Shown: piece by piece, positions 53,540 through 64,000 of the stretch
How positions within the stretch are numbered: the first letter of the stretch is position 1
How the letters are laid out: the number at the start of each line of letters is the position of its first letter
From: Plectosphaerella cucumerina
Taxonomy: Eukaryota > Ascomycota > Sordariomycetes > Glomerellales > Plectosphaerellaceae
Direction of reading: 5' to 3'
DNA length: 64,000 bases
Assembly: GCA_020746995.1 (NCBI GenBank)
Contig: JAGPXD010000004.1
Location: 1,860,001 to 1,924,000 of the forward strand
Made by a program: the position numbers and the translations under genes
Notes under the pieces: model-generated
What the model saw: only the letters and a program-made list of their open reading frames with translations
Database searches by the model: none
Told to the model about the DNA's origin: nothing

Positions 53540-54187
53540 GAGATTGGCAGCGAGACGCCGTCCCGGCTCATCGTGAAGCTCTGGCCTCCCAGGTCCTCGC
53601 CTGACGAGCGCAGAGTGTTTCGCCTCTACTAGATTATCTCGGGGGCGGCGAAGCCTGCTGCTCCTTTTTCAGCATCATCTTTCATGAGCGGCAATCTTCA
53701 GACTGCTCTGCTCGCCCTTTCACCCCCGGCCCGGCGCGCCTCCTCTCTACCCATGGCGCCGGCCGCAAACCACCACTGTATCATAAAAAACCATCATCGC
53801 TGGACATCGCACACGACTGCATCGCTCGAGGAAATCGGAAAGAGTTGCTTTTTCACTAAGGAGAGGAGGGAGGGGGAGGAGGTTTCTGGCTTGGGGAGGG
53901 TTTTCCCGATACCACTTTGCATCGCCTGGACAGGGACGGCATCGGCGTTGAACGGTATGCTTCCATCTTGTGCAAACAGAACTAAACGAAATGAAGCATT
54001 CGTCTTTTGATCTCTCCGCACCGAAGACTGGGAAGCGAAGAGAGAAAATTCAGATTTTTATTTCGTAATTTACGCCTCGACGTGCATGTCGTGTGTTGTG
54101 ATGATGTATCCTGTGAAACCAAACGCCAGACTCCGTTGATGGGTATCACGCCCGCGGCCCGCTGCCTGACTACTTTGTTGAACCTCC
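53540..54187. other. Intergenic between convergent genes
   Basis: 3' flanks of the Sgf11-like and cyclophilin genes. Nothing recognised. Confidence 0.6.
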
Positions 54188-54748
54188 CTAGATATCCTCT
54201 CCCTCCTCGACCACCCGTGCGCGCAGGATCTTGACCTCCTCCTCGGGCCTGTCCTCCGCGCCGGTGCGCACCAGCCCCATCCTCTTGACGACGGCCATGC
54301 CGGCCTTGACGCGGCCGAATATCGTGTGCTTCCCGTCGAGCCAGGGCGCGGGCGCGAGGGTGATGAAGAACTGGCTGCCGTTCGTGTCGGGGCCGGCGTT
54401 GGCCATGCTGAGGATGCCAGCGCCCGTGTGGCGCAGGGAGGGGTCGAGCTCGTCGGCGAACTTGTCGCCGTAGATGGAGGCACCGCCGCGGCCGGTGCCG
54501 GTGGGGTCGCCGCCCTGGACCATGAAGTTGGGGATGATGCGGTGGAAGATTGTGTTGTCGTAGTAGCCGCGCTTGGAGAGGGTGGCGAAGTTTGTGCACG
54601 TCTTGGGGGCGTGGGTTGTGTAGAGCTCGACGAGGATGGTGCCCTGGAGGGGAAGTGTCAGGGAGGGCATGTCGGAGAGGGGGGGAAGTGGGAGCGTTTT
54701 TGGCGGGAGACTTACCATCGTGGTCTCGAGGGAGACGTTTGTAGTCAT
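54188..54748 (-). CDS. Cyclophilin peptidyl-prolyl isomerase, PPIL1 type
   Basis: Two exons, 54716-54748 and 54188-54643, intron 54644-54715 (GTAAGT...CCTCCAG), 162 residues starting MTTNVSLETTM-GTILVELYT. The active site is intact: FHRIIPNFMVQGGDP (catalytic Arg), MANAGPDTNGSQFFIT, and the cyclosporin-contacting Trp in PWLDGKHTIFGRV. Size and the T-N-V-x-L-x-T-x-G-x-I-x-x-E-L-Y start are those of the PPIL1/Ppi1 group, which in other eukaryotes joins the spliceosome through SNW1/Prp45. Cis-trans isomerase activity is expected. An in-frame ATG at 54967 could add 73 residues, but the 54748 start fits the family exactly, and the unspliced frame would add an odd Pro-rich insertion. Confidence 0.93.
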   Translation of the reverse strand: MTTNVSLETTMVSLPPKTLPLPPLSDMPSLTLPLQGTILVELYTTHAPKTCTNFATLSKRGYYDNTIFHRIIPNFMVQGGDPTGTGRGGASIYGDKFADELDPSLRHTGAGILSMANAGPDTNGSQFFITLAPAPWLDGKHTIFGRVKAGMAVVKRMGLVRTGAEDRPEEEVKILRARVVEEGEDI

Positions 54749-55569
54749 GATAGCGGTTGCGGAGTGGTTAATTGAACACCAGGGGGTCTGGACGGCAATC
54801 GGAGGGAAGATGTTGTCGGCTGGTGATGGAGGGGTTGGCGAAATATCAGGCGAGGCTGGACTTTGGAGGAGCTCAAGCCACAGATGAGGTTGATGGAGGG
54901 GGGTGTCTATTGGCTGGGAGGACTGTGGCTTGGACGAGGCTGAGTCCACTCCCGACTTCTTGTCCATGACGAGCCACGAAACGGAGGCGTCGAGGTAGAG
55001 GACACGGCGACATCTTCAAAACTTTACTCCTGGAGCACTGAGAAGAACCGGATCATCCTTGCCGCCTGGAGTCGTCTTTCATTCCGGACATCATCGACAG
55101 TTATTTGCTCTCAAAGACAAAGGTCTCGACAGATGACACGTCGCCCCTCATACACTTTCTAGAGGCTGAGCCTTACCCTCCGCCGGACAAACGACCTGGT
55201 GGCGCCTGCCCGCCTCACCTGAAGTTATTCAAGGGTTAAACTGCCTTGAAGCAGCTTGTCCGCAACAGTCAGGAGTTGTCAGCGAATCGACACAGAACAC
55301 AGCGGAATTCCTGTGCCTGCCTCGAGTGTCTCCTTCCGTCCCGTCCGTTTTGTCATTGAAGGCTCCCGCCCGATTCGGACGACCATCTGCCCAGCGGTCC
55401 GCAGCCCCAAAGAAGCTGAAGTCCTGCCTGCACGACAGCACAGGCTGCCTGCTTCAATTCTCGATCCCGCACAATCACCCCAACTCACCACTCAGCACGA
55501 CCAGACGTCTTACGAACATAGCCAGATAACAGGCTTCATCACAAACAAGTCTTCCACTCCTCCTTCGAG
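54749..55569. other. Shared upstream region of cyclophilin and signal peptide peptidase
   Basis: About 820 bases between divergent start codons; nothing else recognised. Confidence 0.6.
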
Positions 55570-57413
55570 ATGGACAACCCGGCAGACCAGGGCACTGGCT
55601 TTGTGCCGCCCTTTGACGAGGTGACGGACACAACCATCACCAACAGCACCGTCCCCGGCATCGCCGGCTCCATCCCCATCATCCTCCACATCCTTCCCCT
55701 CGAGCTCCGTCTCGTGTCCAGCGCCCTCTTCATCATCTGGGTCGGCGCGCATGCCTCGCTCAGACGCCCTCCCTCGGCGGCGCCCACCGTCGTCACCCGC
55801 ACCGGCAAACCCCTCAAGTCAGTCAAGAAGAGGGAGGATGAGGAGACCTTTACGCAGGGTCTTCTCCCCTCTGATGCCATCATGTTCCCCGTCATGGCCG
55901 GCGTTATCCTCGTCGGTCTGTACTACCTGATCCAGTGGCTCCAGGATCCTGCCATCCTGAACAAGATCCTCAACGTCTACATGACCCTTGGTGGACTCAT
56001 GAGTCTGTCTGCGTTCTTCGCCTACTTCATCCAGAGGGGCGTGCATCTGGTCTTTCCCAACTTCATCAGACGGAATGGCATTATTTACGAATTCGACACC
56101 ATCAGGGAGTGCATCCGTCCGATCTCGCTCACGGGCTTTACCACATCTGGCAACCAGGATGGCCAAGTCCAGCAAGAACAGGGGCTGACTTCCCCCTTTC
56201 CCTTCCGTCTGTTCCATACCACGAGCCGGTGGAGGAACCGGTTCCACTGGGAGCTGCGTCACCTCATGACGGAAGACTGGATTGTCAGGCTCAACATCCA
56301 CCACGTGGTCGCCGAAAAGTTCAACTTCCAGTTCAGCAATCTCCTGGGAGCTGTGGGCGCCGTCATCGTCGTGGCCATCTACCTCGCGACGGGCTCGAAG
56401 CCCCTGTCCAACCTCATGGGCCTCGGCTTCTGCTTCGGCTCGTTCCAGCTGCTGTCCCCCACGACCTTTACGACCGGAGGTCTGGTCCTCGGCGGCCTCT
56501 TCATCTATGACATTGTCATGGTGTTCTACACGTACGTGCTTCACCCTCGATATTCGTTTGAAAAACATGCTGACCATCTCACAGGCCCTTCATGATCACC
56601 GTCGCAACCAAGCTCGATGCCCCCATCAAGCTCACTTTCGAGGGTGCTGGTAGAGCCAGCATGCTCGGCCTTGGCGACATTGTCGTTCCCGGCATGGTCA
56701 TGGGGCTTGCTCTCAGGTTTGACCTGTGGCGCTACTATCAGAAGAAGACCACATATGTCGCCACGGAGCTTGAAACGGACCTTGCAACCGAAGACGGCAA
56801 GACAAAGGGTCAGGTCGTCACCAAGAAGGAAACTCGTCATATCGCCAAGAAGATGCCGTACATCGATGTCACCGGACGCTGGGGTGACCGGTTCTGGCTC
56901 TCGTCATGGTTCGGCATTTTCTCCAAGCCTCAGGATGATTGCCCCGAGGTCATCCGCGCGTCCGGCTTCCCCAAGACCTACTTCTACGCATCAATGGTCG
57001 GCTACACCATTGGCATGATTGCCACACTTATTGTACTCATCATCTTCAAGCACGGCCAGCCTGCACTTCTCTACCTGGTCCCGGGCGTGCTCGGCTCTCT
57101 CTGGATCACCGGATTTGTGCGAGGTGAGCTGAAGGACATGTGGATCTACACTGAGGATGGCAGTCTCGACACGGAGGATATCGTTGTGGAGCTGGATGGT
57201 AATGGAAACGTCATCAGACTGATTGATGGCAAGGAAAAGAAGCCTGACACCGAGGACGAGGCGAAGAAAAAGGAGAAGGACGAGGCAGAGCGGGAGAAGC
57301 GAACTGCTGAGATGCAAGCAAAGGGCTACGATCTCTACCACTTCTCCGTCCGGGCTCCTCCTAGAGGTGGGGAGCAGGAGGTTGAAGTGGGAGACAAGGA
57401 GAAGAGTGCCTAG
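55570..57413 (+). CDS. Signal peptide peptidase (presenilin-type aspartyl protease)
   Basis: Two exons, 55570-56531 and 56585-57413; the 53-base intron 56532-56584 (GTACGT...TCACAG) falls inside codon 321 right after the YD motif. The 596-residue multi-pass protein has all three A22B signatures: IYDIVMVFYT (catalytic Asp 314), GLGDIVVPG (catalytic Asp 352) and QPALLYLVPG (PAL at about 480). It cleaves signal peptides and other type II transmembrane segments within the ER membrane; the Aspergillus relative SppA takes part in hypoxia response through SREBP processing. Two luminal or cytosolic insertions make it longer than the usual 350-400 residues: one of about 40 residues near residue 200 and one acidic block with many Lys/Glu (after TYVATELETD). 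C-terminal tail is charged. Confidence 0.93.
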
Positions 57414-58001
57414 AGGCGTTGCAGAGATTACAGCTACCCAGCAAAAAGAGATGGCTTGATGAGATGGGTAGGGGCTGAGAATATATAGCAGGTGCTCCAG
57501 CATAGCTTATGTAGGAGAAAATATGGCTTTGCCCTTGCTTTCCGTCGAGTGCTCCACGGAAATGTTCAAGATGGCTATTATTTTGCCAGCCTCGTGGCTT
57601 GAGGAGCAGGAACCGGGTTGGCTGAGGCGCCTGAGGTTTTTGAGGTGGAAACTACCTTATTCACAATCGGGAGGCGTGCCTAAATCTCCAGGTTTGAGGT
57701 GGAAGGTCTGCACTGCACACTTTGAAAGCCATCCAGCACACAAAGTCTATTCCACCGAAAAGTGAAAAGTTGAATGCTCTTGCCGGATGTGACTTCTACG
57801 AAAAAAATTGCGACCAGCTCACTTCCTGCCCATCTTAACCTTCTTCACCACTCCCATCCACATCAAACTCGGACTGATCAGACCTCTACTGACACCCGGA
57901 CAACACCAACCCTCACACTCTTCTATATCACCACAAGTCAAACCTTTTTCAGGTATACTACAAGAATCACCATACTATCACAGTCCAAAGTCATCATCAT
58001 C
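57414..58001. other. Intergenic: protease 3' flank and promoter of the next gene
   Basis: No gene recognised; last 200 bases are C/A-rich leader-like sequence. Confidence 0.6.
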
Positions 58002-58424
58002 ATGGACTCCGCACTCGACACCCCGTTCAACTCGCCTCCCCCCTCGACGCCCGTTCTGCGGCCAGTCACCATGTAAGTTGCCTCTGACTTCGCCCTTCTA
58101 CCGTATCTAACATTCTTCGTCTACAGGTGCGACAAGGGCATCTCCCCCGTCCTTCTCACAGACGCCCTCGTCCATCTCGAGGCCGAGATCAACCGCCTGG
58201 AGGCCCAGTCGAGCGACGATAAGATGAGCTCCAGCCCTCCCAGCCCCGCCCGCGGCGGATTCCAAATCTCGCATGATTTCATCGACTTTCTTGAGGAGGA
58301 GCGCTCGATCAAGCTGGCCAGACGCCTCAAAAAGAACCGCGCTATGGAGAACCGACGTCGGAGGATGCATCTTTCCGAAGGCTCGGAGGACGGCAAGTCG
58401 GAGAAGACGGGTTCGGATTGTTGA
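58002..58424 (+). CDS. Small unknown protein with basic C-terminal helix
   Basis: Two exons, 58002-58072 and 58127-58424; intron 58073-58126 (GTAAGT...TCTACAG, CTAAC branch). The 122-residue product starts MDSALDTPFNSPPPSTPVLR, has a short acidic helix (LTDALVHLEAEINRLEAQ) that could form a coiled coil, a Ser/Pro linker and the helix FIDFLEEERSIKLARRLKKN followed by an Arg-rich stretch. The basic end could bind nucleic acid or membrane. I do not recognise the family. Good splice sites and joined frame support expression; no homologous domain is claimed. Confidence 0.65.
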
Positions 58425-60302
58425 AGAGGCGGTGGGAAATGGCACTGCCTGTAGCTGGGGATTTGCGATGATTTGAAGATGGGAAAAGGAGAGCATTCAC
58501 TTCATTAGGAGAGCGGGGCAGGATGAGTTGGACCGGTGGACGCGTTGGACGGGTATTGTTCAACTTCAGCGGTATCACTAAGGGTGAGGAGCTTACACCA
58601 AAGCAACGCCCCAAAACTTTCACTACTGCAGCTCTTCAGAAATAAAAGGGACTTGATGTTTATTACTACGTATCGCACTCCCATCTCGTCCCTCAGTATT
58701 ACCATTATCAAAAAGGGGTTGAAGCCTGGTTCGTAAGCGTCGTCTGCATTATACAGCAGGCGGCGCCGCAATCCCTCGCACCACGTAAAGGTCCAGGCTT
58801 CTCGCAAGGGTACCCTCGGCAGCGGGCGCGGGTGGGAAGCCACAGCGCTCACTCCTTGTGGAGCGGCAGCAAAAACGGCTTTCCCCCCTTGCCGGCGCGT
58901 CAACGGGCGTGCCCGACTCTCGGCGTTATGACGGGCTGGCTTGGAAAAAAGTTGAAAAGGTACAATATAAAACGGCATCGAAGAACCTAGACGGAGATGA
59001 AAAGGAAAAGACCCTCACCCCGGGAAAAAGGGGTCCGGGGGAGGATATGGGGTGGTTTTTTCATGACTTTTGGTCCGCCCTGGCCTGAGACTCGCTGCTC
59101 AAGCGGCCTCGACTCTAGCTCGGTCCGCTCCCGGGGATGGTTCCTCTCCGCGGCTGGGAGGGGGCCCTGGGAGTAAGAGCGAGTCGATGGTTGCGAGAGG
59201 GTCACTCTATCCCACGAGGGGAGAGGGAGGGCGTCGTGCGGCGGGAAGCGCGGCGCTCAGCGGAGGATCGTGTGCGTCACCTGGGGAGGCGGTTGTCTTG
59301 TCGTCGTCTCGCCGGCCCCGTTGTCGTAGGCTAGAGAGAGCGAGTTCCGGTAGCAGGTTGACGTGGCTGCTCGCTCTGTGCTGCGAGAAGACGGTTTGGC
59401 GGCGTGACGAGGCGGGAGACGGGCCTCAACCCGGGACGAGAAGGACCCTCGACACGAGGCTCTACGCTCGACCCGGCAGCGATCGGTTTCGGCGTTTTGT
59501 CCTTCGACCGCGTCTGCGCTCGAAAAAGGGGAGGCGACGCGGGAGGATGGGAATTTTGCTCGACATCTCTGGGAAGAGGCGGAGCGGAAGAAGCACTCCT
59601 GGCTTGCTCGACGGGTGTGGTGGGATGAGATTCGAGGGGCGAATGCTCGAGACTCGGGACCCGGAGCTGGGAGGCGGTTGGCGGGAAGAGACCTTCAGGG
59701 GAGGAAGGGCGCAGGAGTCATGGTGATGTTGGCTGATGGGACTCAGGACTGCAGTTGTTTGGAGGTCTCAAGGGGCTGAGAACTGCCCTGAAGAGAGGAA
59801 CATGATGGGAAAGGCGAGAAGATGATGGGAGATATATACTCGATGGTTACGCTCGAGGTGACTGGAATGAGGTGTGGTCGGGAGAGAGTTGAGCCGCTTC
59901 ATGGTGCTGCTCCTCCCGATGCAGGGACCTGGCCTGGCACCTGCGACACGAACCAAACCAAGCCCCTCAGCTGAAGCTGCCGCTTTCCCGCCCTGAGCTC
60001 CAGTGGACCGAACGCCCCCGCGCCGATAAAGACCAATCATATCCCCCGATCAAGCCCGGGCTGTGAACCGTTCAACGTTCAACCCCCCGGGAACTTGGAA
60101 TGACACTCGCCATGTTTCATGCCCTCGTCGCCCAACGACCTCCCGCCAGCAAAGCACGCAGATCGATGGCCTGATTTTCGAAACCAACACGCAAGAAACC
60201 CAGACTGCCGAGCGCGCCTTCTGTTTCGTTTGAACCCGTCCCGGCGCAGGGAGAGAACTCGGGCACCGGACCCGGCACGGAGTGAAGCTCTCCCGAGTAA
60301 TC
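58425..60302. other. Intergenic, 1.9 kb
   Basis: Holds the 3' flank of the small gene and the promoter of the PPTase gene. A plus-strand ORF of 218 codons at 59070-59726 is Gly/Arg/Ser-rich chance sequence. No repeat or RNA gene recognised. Confidence 0.55.
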
Positions 60303-61295
60303 ATGGCCCAGCAGCAGCAGCCCGTCATCGTCCAGTGGGTGGTCGATACCCGGCCCCTGTGGAATGGGGCAGTCAAGACGAAAGATCTCGAGCAAATCGT
60401 ATGAGCCCCTCTGCATCGCCTTCCCTCAGTCCGAGCTGACATCCCGAAGGCCGCGCGAGCCCTCGCTCTCCTGACGCCTTCGGAGCGCATCGCCGTGCTC
60501 CGCTACTACCACGTTCGCGACGCGAAGCTCTCGCTCGCCTCGCACCTACTCAAGCGCCTGGCCATCACTCGTCACTGCCGGGTGCCCTGGCGCGATGCCC
60601 TTCCCGTCCGCGACACTGCCCACTCCAAGCCCGTGTGGCGCGACCCCGCCGGCCGCGAGCCCCTGCGCTTCAACGTGAGCCACCAGGCCGGCATTGTCGC
60701 CCTGTTCGCCGTTGCGGGCTACCAGGGCCCCGGCCCCGTGGATGTAGGCGTTGATGTCGTGTGTGCTCCGGAGCGACGAGACCGCGACTTGGCCATGCTT
60801 GCGTCCGATGGCTGGGGGCGCTTTGTCGATATCCATAGTGATGTCTTTGCGCCGCAGGAGGTAGAGTACCTCAAGGTCGGGATCACAGCGCCGTCGTCGT
60901 TTGTGCCGAATAGGCCGGGCCCGGCGGCGCTGCCTGGGGAGGTGGCAGACTTTCGGCTCCGGTGCTTTTATGCATTGTGGTGTCTTCGCGAGGCGTACAT
61001 CAAGATGACGGGCGAAGCGCTGATGGCACCGTGGTTGAGGGACCTCGAGTTCAGGGGGTTCCGTGCGCCAGTCGATGAGGCGGACGTTGTAGCGGAGCAT
61101 GAAATTTACCTCAAGGGGCAGAGGATCGAGGACGCCAACGTGTGTCTCCGGGCCATGGAGTCAGGGTACATGATCGGCGCGGCGGTACGGACGCCGGAGA
61201 AGCCGGACGAGGGGCTCGGGTTCCGACTCGGGCCCTATGAGACTATCGACATGGACGACCTGCTGACCGAGGCCGAGGCGGCCGGCGGGCTCTGA
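60303..61295 (+). CDS. 4'-Phosphopantetheinyl transferase (Sfp/NpgA type)
   Basis: Two exons, 60303-60398 and 60450-61295, intron 60399-60449 (GTATGA...CCGAAG, an AAG acceptor, forced because TGA follows the donor in frame), 313 residues. It moves the phosphopantetheine arm of CoA onto carrier domains of polyketide and non-ribosomal peptide synthases and of aminoadipate reductase (lysine synthesis); one such enzyme usually serves the whole fungal cell. Motifs: FNVSHQAG (about 106-113), GVDVV with metal-binding Asp (about 134) and WCLREAYIKMTGEAL (about 209-223). In the last motif the usual Lys-Glu pair reads Arg-Glu. No synthase gene lies in this window. Its stop is 92 bases from that of the convergent hydrolase. 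Confidence 0.93.
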
Positions 61296-61387
61296 TGCAT
61301 GAAGCGAGACGGATCAAATTCAGATCTGACATTATTGTGTTCATTTTCGTCGCATCAAGGAACTAGCTATAGATCAAGCCCACCCGC

Positions 61388-62270
61388 TCACAGGTGCTTG
61401 GCGAAGAAGTCGAGCACCGTCTGGTAGCCGCGGGAGTACTCCTCCTTGACACGCTCGTCCTCGAGGTCGGCACGCGCAGCCATCCAGCCGTGGACCTGGT
61501 CCTTGAACGTCTCGACGTGCTTGGGTCCCGTGAGGGCGGCCTCGAACTTGGCCACGTCCTCTGCGGGCTCCTCCTTGGAGGCGAGCAGGAGCAGGGGCAC
61601 CTTGATGCCCTCGGCCTCCTTGGGGTCGACCATGGCGGGGTGGATCTCGGCGCCGACCTTGAAGGGGTTGCCCTCGCCGGAAGTGACGAGGGAGACGACC
61701 TTGCCGCCCCAGCAGTACTACGGAGGGATTGTCAGCGTGGTACGTGTGTGGGGAGAAGGGGGGAGGGCACGCACGCCGATGATGGCCCAGTCGGTTACGG
61801 AGGGGTACTTGGCCTTGGCGGCCTTGATGATGTCGGGAATCTGCTTGACGGCCTTGGTCGGAGGGTTCTTCTGGAAGAAGCCGCCCAAGTTCTTCTGCTT
61901 CTCTTCGTCGGTGGGAGGGTACCACTCGATGGGGCAAGGCTCGCCCTCGAAGAAGTCGGGGATGAGGACGCGATGCTTATCGGCGGCGAGGATATCGGCG
62001 CCCTGGAGGGTCTGGGGGAAGTAGCCGAAGATGTCGTAGATGACGAGGATTCCCTTCTTCGCGTCCGAGGGCCCGGTGGCGTCTGTGCGAGGGAGTCTGT
62101 CAGTGCCCGCATTGATGGTCAGAAAGAGGGGGAGGGGGAGGGGTCGAACAGGTCTTCAGGCCGGAAATCTCCTCGTAGTCGCCCTTGTTGTCGTAGCCCT
62201 TGGAGATGACGGGGGGGACGTTGCAGCAGGCCTGGCTGTGGCCGTGCTGGGCGGGCATGGTGGAAGACAT
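61388..62270 (-). CDS. Dienelactone hydrolase-family protein
   Basis: Three exons, 62150-62270, 61775-62082, 61388-61717; introns 62083-62149 (donor GTTCGA, weak) and 61718-61774 (GTGCGT...CCGTAG). The 252-residue alpha/beta hydrolase starts MSSTMPAQHGHSQACCNVPP. The nucleophile elbow reads IIG-YCWGG (Cys 145), the dienelactone hydrolase form, with the catalytic His in VHGWMAARAD (about 219) and the acid in the preceding SKEEPAED stretch. Family members open lactones of the chlorocatechol path, but the fungal group mostly acts on unknown esters or detoxifies quinone-like compounds. Second junction falls just before the Cys motif and is well supported; the first junction yields the family-like LKTYATGPSDAKKGIL. 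Confidence 0.88.
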
Positions 62271-63322
62271 GTTGGCAGGTTGGTGGTCAATGGACTGTGG
62301 TGGTGATAGCAGAGGTGGTGTTAAGTGAGGATTGGTGTGTTGGAGCTTGCGGGGAGTTGGACCTGGGAGGGGACTCGCCCTAAAAAGGGCGACTCGGAGA
62401 TAACATGGAATGGATGACGAAAGTGCGACGACTGCACTGCATTTTCCTGCACTAGATCAGGCTGGAGTAAGTATTAGCAATCACCGCTACTACGACTCGG
62501 TCACTACCTAATCTGCCATTGCTATCCCACTATTCGCCGGCAGATGAAGGACCTTCGGGGCGGGGACGGGGAGCTCAAACACTGGACGGCTGAAGAGTGT
62601 CGCATTTGCGTCTCTCGGGGCCGGACAAGTGAGGATATCTTGAGCTCTACCAATAGTGATGTCACCCTTCCTACCCCTCCCACGCCCGTTCGGGCTAGTG
62701 CGGGGAGCTACGGCGAGCTACCCCGCCAATGACCGGCGTTCGGCATCGGAACCTCTCTGGACGCCATCCCCGGGCCATCCGCCGGTTCATCCCAAATGAT
62801 TTTTACCCTGCCAAGGATCGCGATGTCCCGAGCCGGAGCGGCTTGAAATGTTTGTCAGCGTAGACGTCCTGTCTAAGACGAGGTTGCGGGACGGCGCAAC
62901 GAGTGCACCGCAGGCGCGCGTCTCACGGCTCGAATGTCCGGTTCGACCCGGTGTGCTGGGTTCGGTCTGAGATGTGATGAAGAGTTCGGGTAGGTTTCTG
63001 TGATGATATGTGACACGCGGAGAATTTCTGGTAACAAATACAAGGGAAATTTGAGATATGATATTATGAGACGGCAGGTACATCGATCGCTCTTCCCCTA
63101 GAAGGGCAGTTTGTACCTGCCTGCCTTGGACCGGGCATGTCTATCCTTCCCGTTTGATCCACCTCGACTGTCGCGGAAGCTGCGACTGTGGCGAGCCTGC
63201 CCAAGTTGGCGCAGGCACGAAATCCCCCCTTTTTTTCTCCTTCTGCCGGGTGACAATCTGACCTAGACCTCCCGTCGATCCACCTCCAGCTTCCAACACC
63301 CAACTTCACATCGGTCGTGTCC
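62271..63322. other. Intergenic: hydrolase promoter and Nudix gene 3' flank
   Basis: About 1.05 kb with no gene recognised. Confidence 0.6.
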
Positions 63323-64000
63323 CTACTCGGACCTCCTCAGATCGCAGAGCGCCTTCTCCACGGCCTTCCTCTCCTCATCATACCAAAGCCTCTCCAGCGC
63401 GTCCTCGTATTCGATCCAGTACACCTCGTGCTTCGCCGCGTCTTCCGGCCGCTGCTCTCGGGGTTGCGCCGTGCTGTCTGCTTCAGCCGCGAAGTAGAAG
63501 ATCATCTTGAGCGCCTGCGTCTGCGCGTCGTACCAATGCGAGCACGCTATCGGCTCCTTGTTCGGTATTCCCCGCGTCAGCCCCTTTTCTGGGACTTGGT
63601 CGCCGTCCACGTCGACAAGCTCGTCCTTGGGCGCTGACGATGTTGCTGCTGCCGATGGCGGTGTCGACGCTGATGCCGACGCAGACGCCGCTGTCTTGCT
63701 CGTGCCGTTGGTTGCGCCATTGATCTTGTTGTCGCTCGCGTCGACGGTTGTATCCTGGGTCGTGATCACTGCGCGGATGATCGGCGCAGCTACATGAACG
63801 GGAGTCGACCTCGTCGGGACCTCCAGCTCCAACGGCTGCACATCGTACCCCGTCTCCTCCAGCGTCTCGCGGATCGCCGTGAAGGGGAGACGGTCCTCAC
63901 CGATGTCCTTCCGGCCTTTGGGAAGCTGGTAGATCCCGTTGGGCTTGTTGTAAACGAGCAACACTTTGCCCGCCTTTCTGTCCAGCGTCACCGTACCGCA
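63323..64000 (-). CDS. Nudix hydrolase (5' end outside the window)
   Basis: Open from the right edge to stop 63323 (226 codons; the start is beyond base 64000). It contains a Nudix box GRKDIGEDRLPFTAIRETLE-ETGY: G-x5-E then eight residues (the usual is seven) and R-E-x-x-E-E-x-G, so metal binding is likely but the spacing is odd. A preceding strand reads VLLVYNKPNGIYQLPKG, typical of the fold. A 40-residue Ala/Ser/Thr-rich low-complexity insertion (residues about 95-125 of the visible part) sits in the middle. The end carries a helix WYDAQTQALKMIFYFAAEAD then EVYWIEYEDALERLWYDEER. Nudix enzymes cleave nucleoside-diphosphate-linked compounds; substrate unknown, diadenosine or diphosphoinositol polyphosphates being possible. 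Confidence 0.85.
   Translation of the reverse strand, partial: CGTVTLDRKAGKVLLVYNKPNGIYQLPKGRKDIGEDRLPFTAIRETLEETGYDVQPLELEVPTRSTPVHVAAPIIRAVITTQDTTVDASDNKINGATNGTSKTAASASASASTPPSAAATSSAPKDELVDVDGDQVPEKGLTRGIPNKEPIACSHWYDAQTQALKMIFYFAAEADSTAQPREQRPEDAAKHEVYWIEYEDALERLWYDEERKAVEKALCDLRRSE

Noticed and set aside
54749..54967. N-terminal extension of the cyclophilin from ATG 54967
   Set aside because: The extension has no family counterpart, and the 54748 start with the 11-codon first exon reproduces the PPIL1 N terminus.
59070..59726. 218-codon plus-strand ORF
   Set aside because: Gly/Arg/Ser-rich, no ATG-context or domain support; another ORF overlaps in a second frame.
60303..62270. Secondary-metabolite cluster around the PPTase and hydrolase
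   Set aside because: No PKS, NRPS, terpene or cluster regulator gene is present nearby; NpgA-type PPTases are usually unlinked to clusters.
62881..62965. Possible tRNA with GGTTCGACCCG
   Set aside because: The B-box-like sequence is present but no A box or acceptor-stem pairing could be found around it.
1..64000. tRNA genes, CRISPR arrays, transposons, telomere repeats
   Set aside because: Looked for B-box-like GGTTCGA motifs, regular direct repeats with spacers, transposase or reverse transcriptase motifs and TTAGGG arrays; none held up. tRNAs with introns could still be missed by eye.

Overview
The window looks like a piece of a filamentous ascomycete (Pezizomycotina, probably Sordariomycetes) nuclear genome. 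Reasons: genes are single and interrupted by very short introns (about 46-75 bases, GT...AG, often with a CTAAC-like branch site); coding DNA is GC-rich; both strands are used without operons; the gene content (HET domain, CFEM, annexin, thaumatin-like, NOV-type Hsp90-like ATPase, filamentous-fungal atypical hexokinase) is typical of moulds; and a lone 5S rRNA gene sits between protein genes, as in fungi with dispersed 5S copies. I do not assign a genus.

Layout. 0-6 kb: tail of a class II myosin heavy chain (5' end outside the window), a Cys/Lys-rich unknown protein, and a large annexin on the minus strand. 6-14 kb: a small secreted or membrane protein, a long gene-free stretch, and PIG-C/GPI2 for GPI-anchor synthesis. 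14-21 kb: a giant NOV/HATPase gene that carries an in-frame TAG, then a CFEM GPI-anchored protein. 21-27.5 kb: metallophosphoesterase, Mediator subunit MED31, RNA polymerase III subunit RPC11, an ankyrin protein and a thaumatin-like protein. 28-42 kb has a more accessory flavour: HET-domain gene, HSPA12-like Hsp70, a sulfotransferase-like/HAD fusion, a Cys-rich F-box-like gene with a disturbed reading frame, and the 5S rRNA gene. 42-64 kb is mostly housekeeping: MFSD5/MOT2-type transporter, a tail-anchored atypical hexokinase, a NAA50-like acetyltransferase with a PCNA-binding motif, an Sgf11-like SAGA zinc-finger protein, cyclophilin, signal peptide peptidase, a small unknown, phosphopantetheinyl transferase, dienelactone hydrolase, and a Nudix hydrolase running off the right edge.

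Functional links are loose, as expected for a fungal chromosome arm: several genes belong to transcription (MED31, RPC11, Sgf11-like), to GPI-anchored surface proteins (GPI2, the CFEM protein and perhaps the thaumatin-like protein as clients), and to membrane proteolysis. No biosynthetic cluster, transposon, tRNA or CRISPR array was recognised. The best leads are the sulfotransferase-HAD fusion, the PIP-box acetyltransferase, the tail-anchored hexokinase and the TAG-interrupted NOV ATPase. Splice sites were placed by eye from frame and GT/AG logic; none is confirmed by transcript data.
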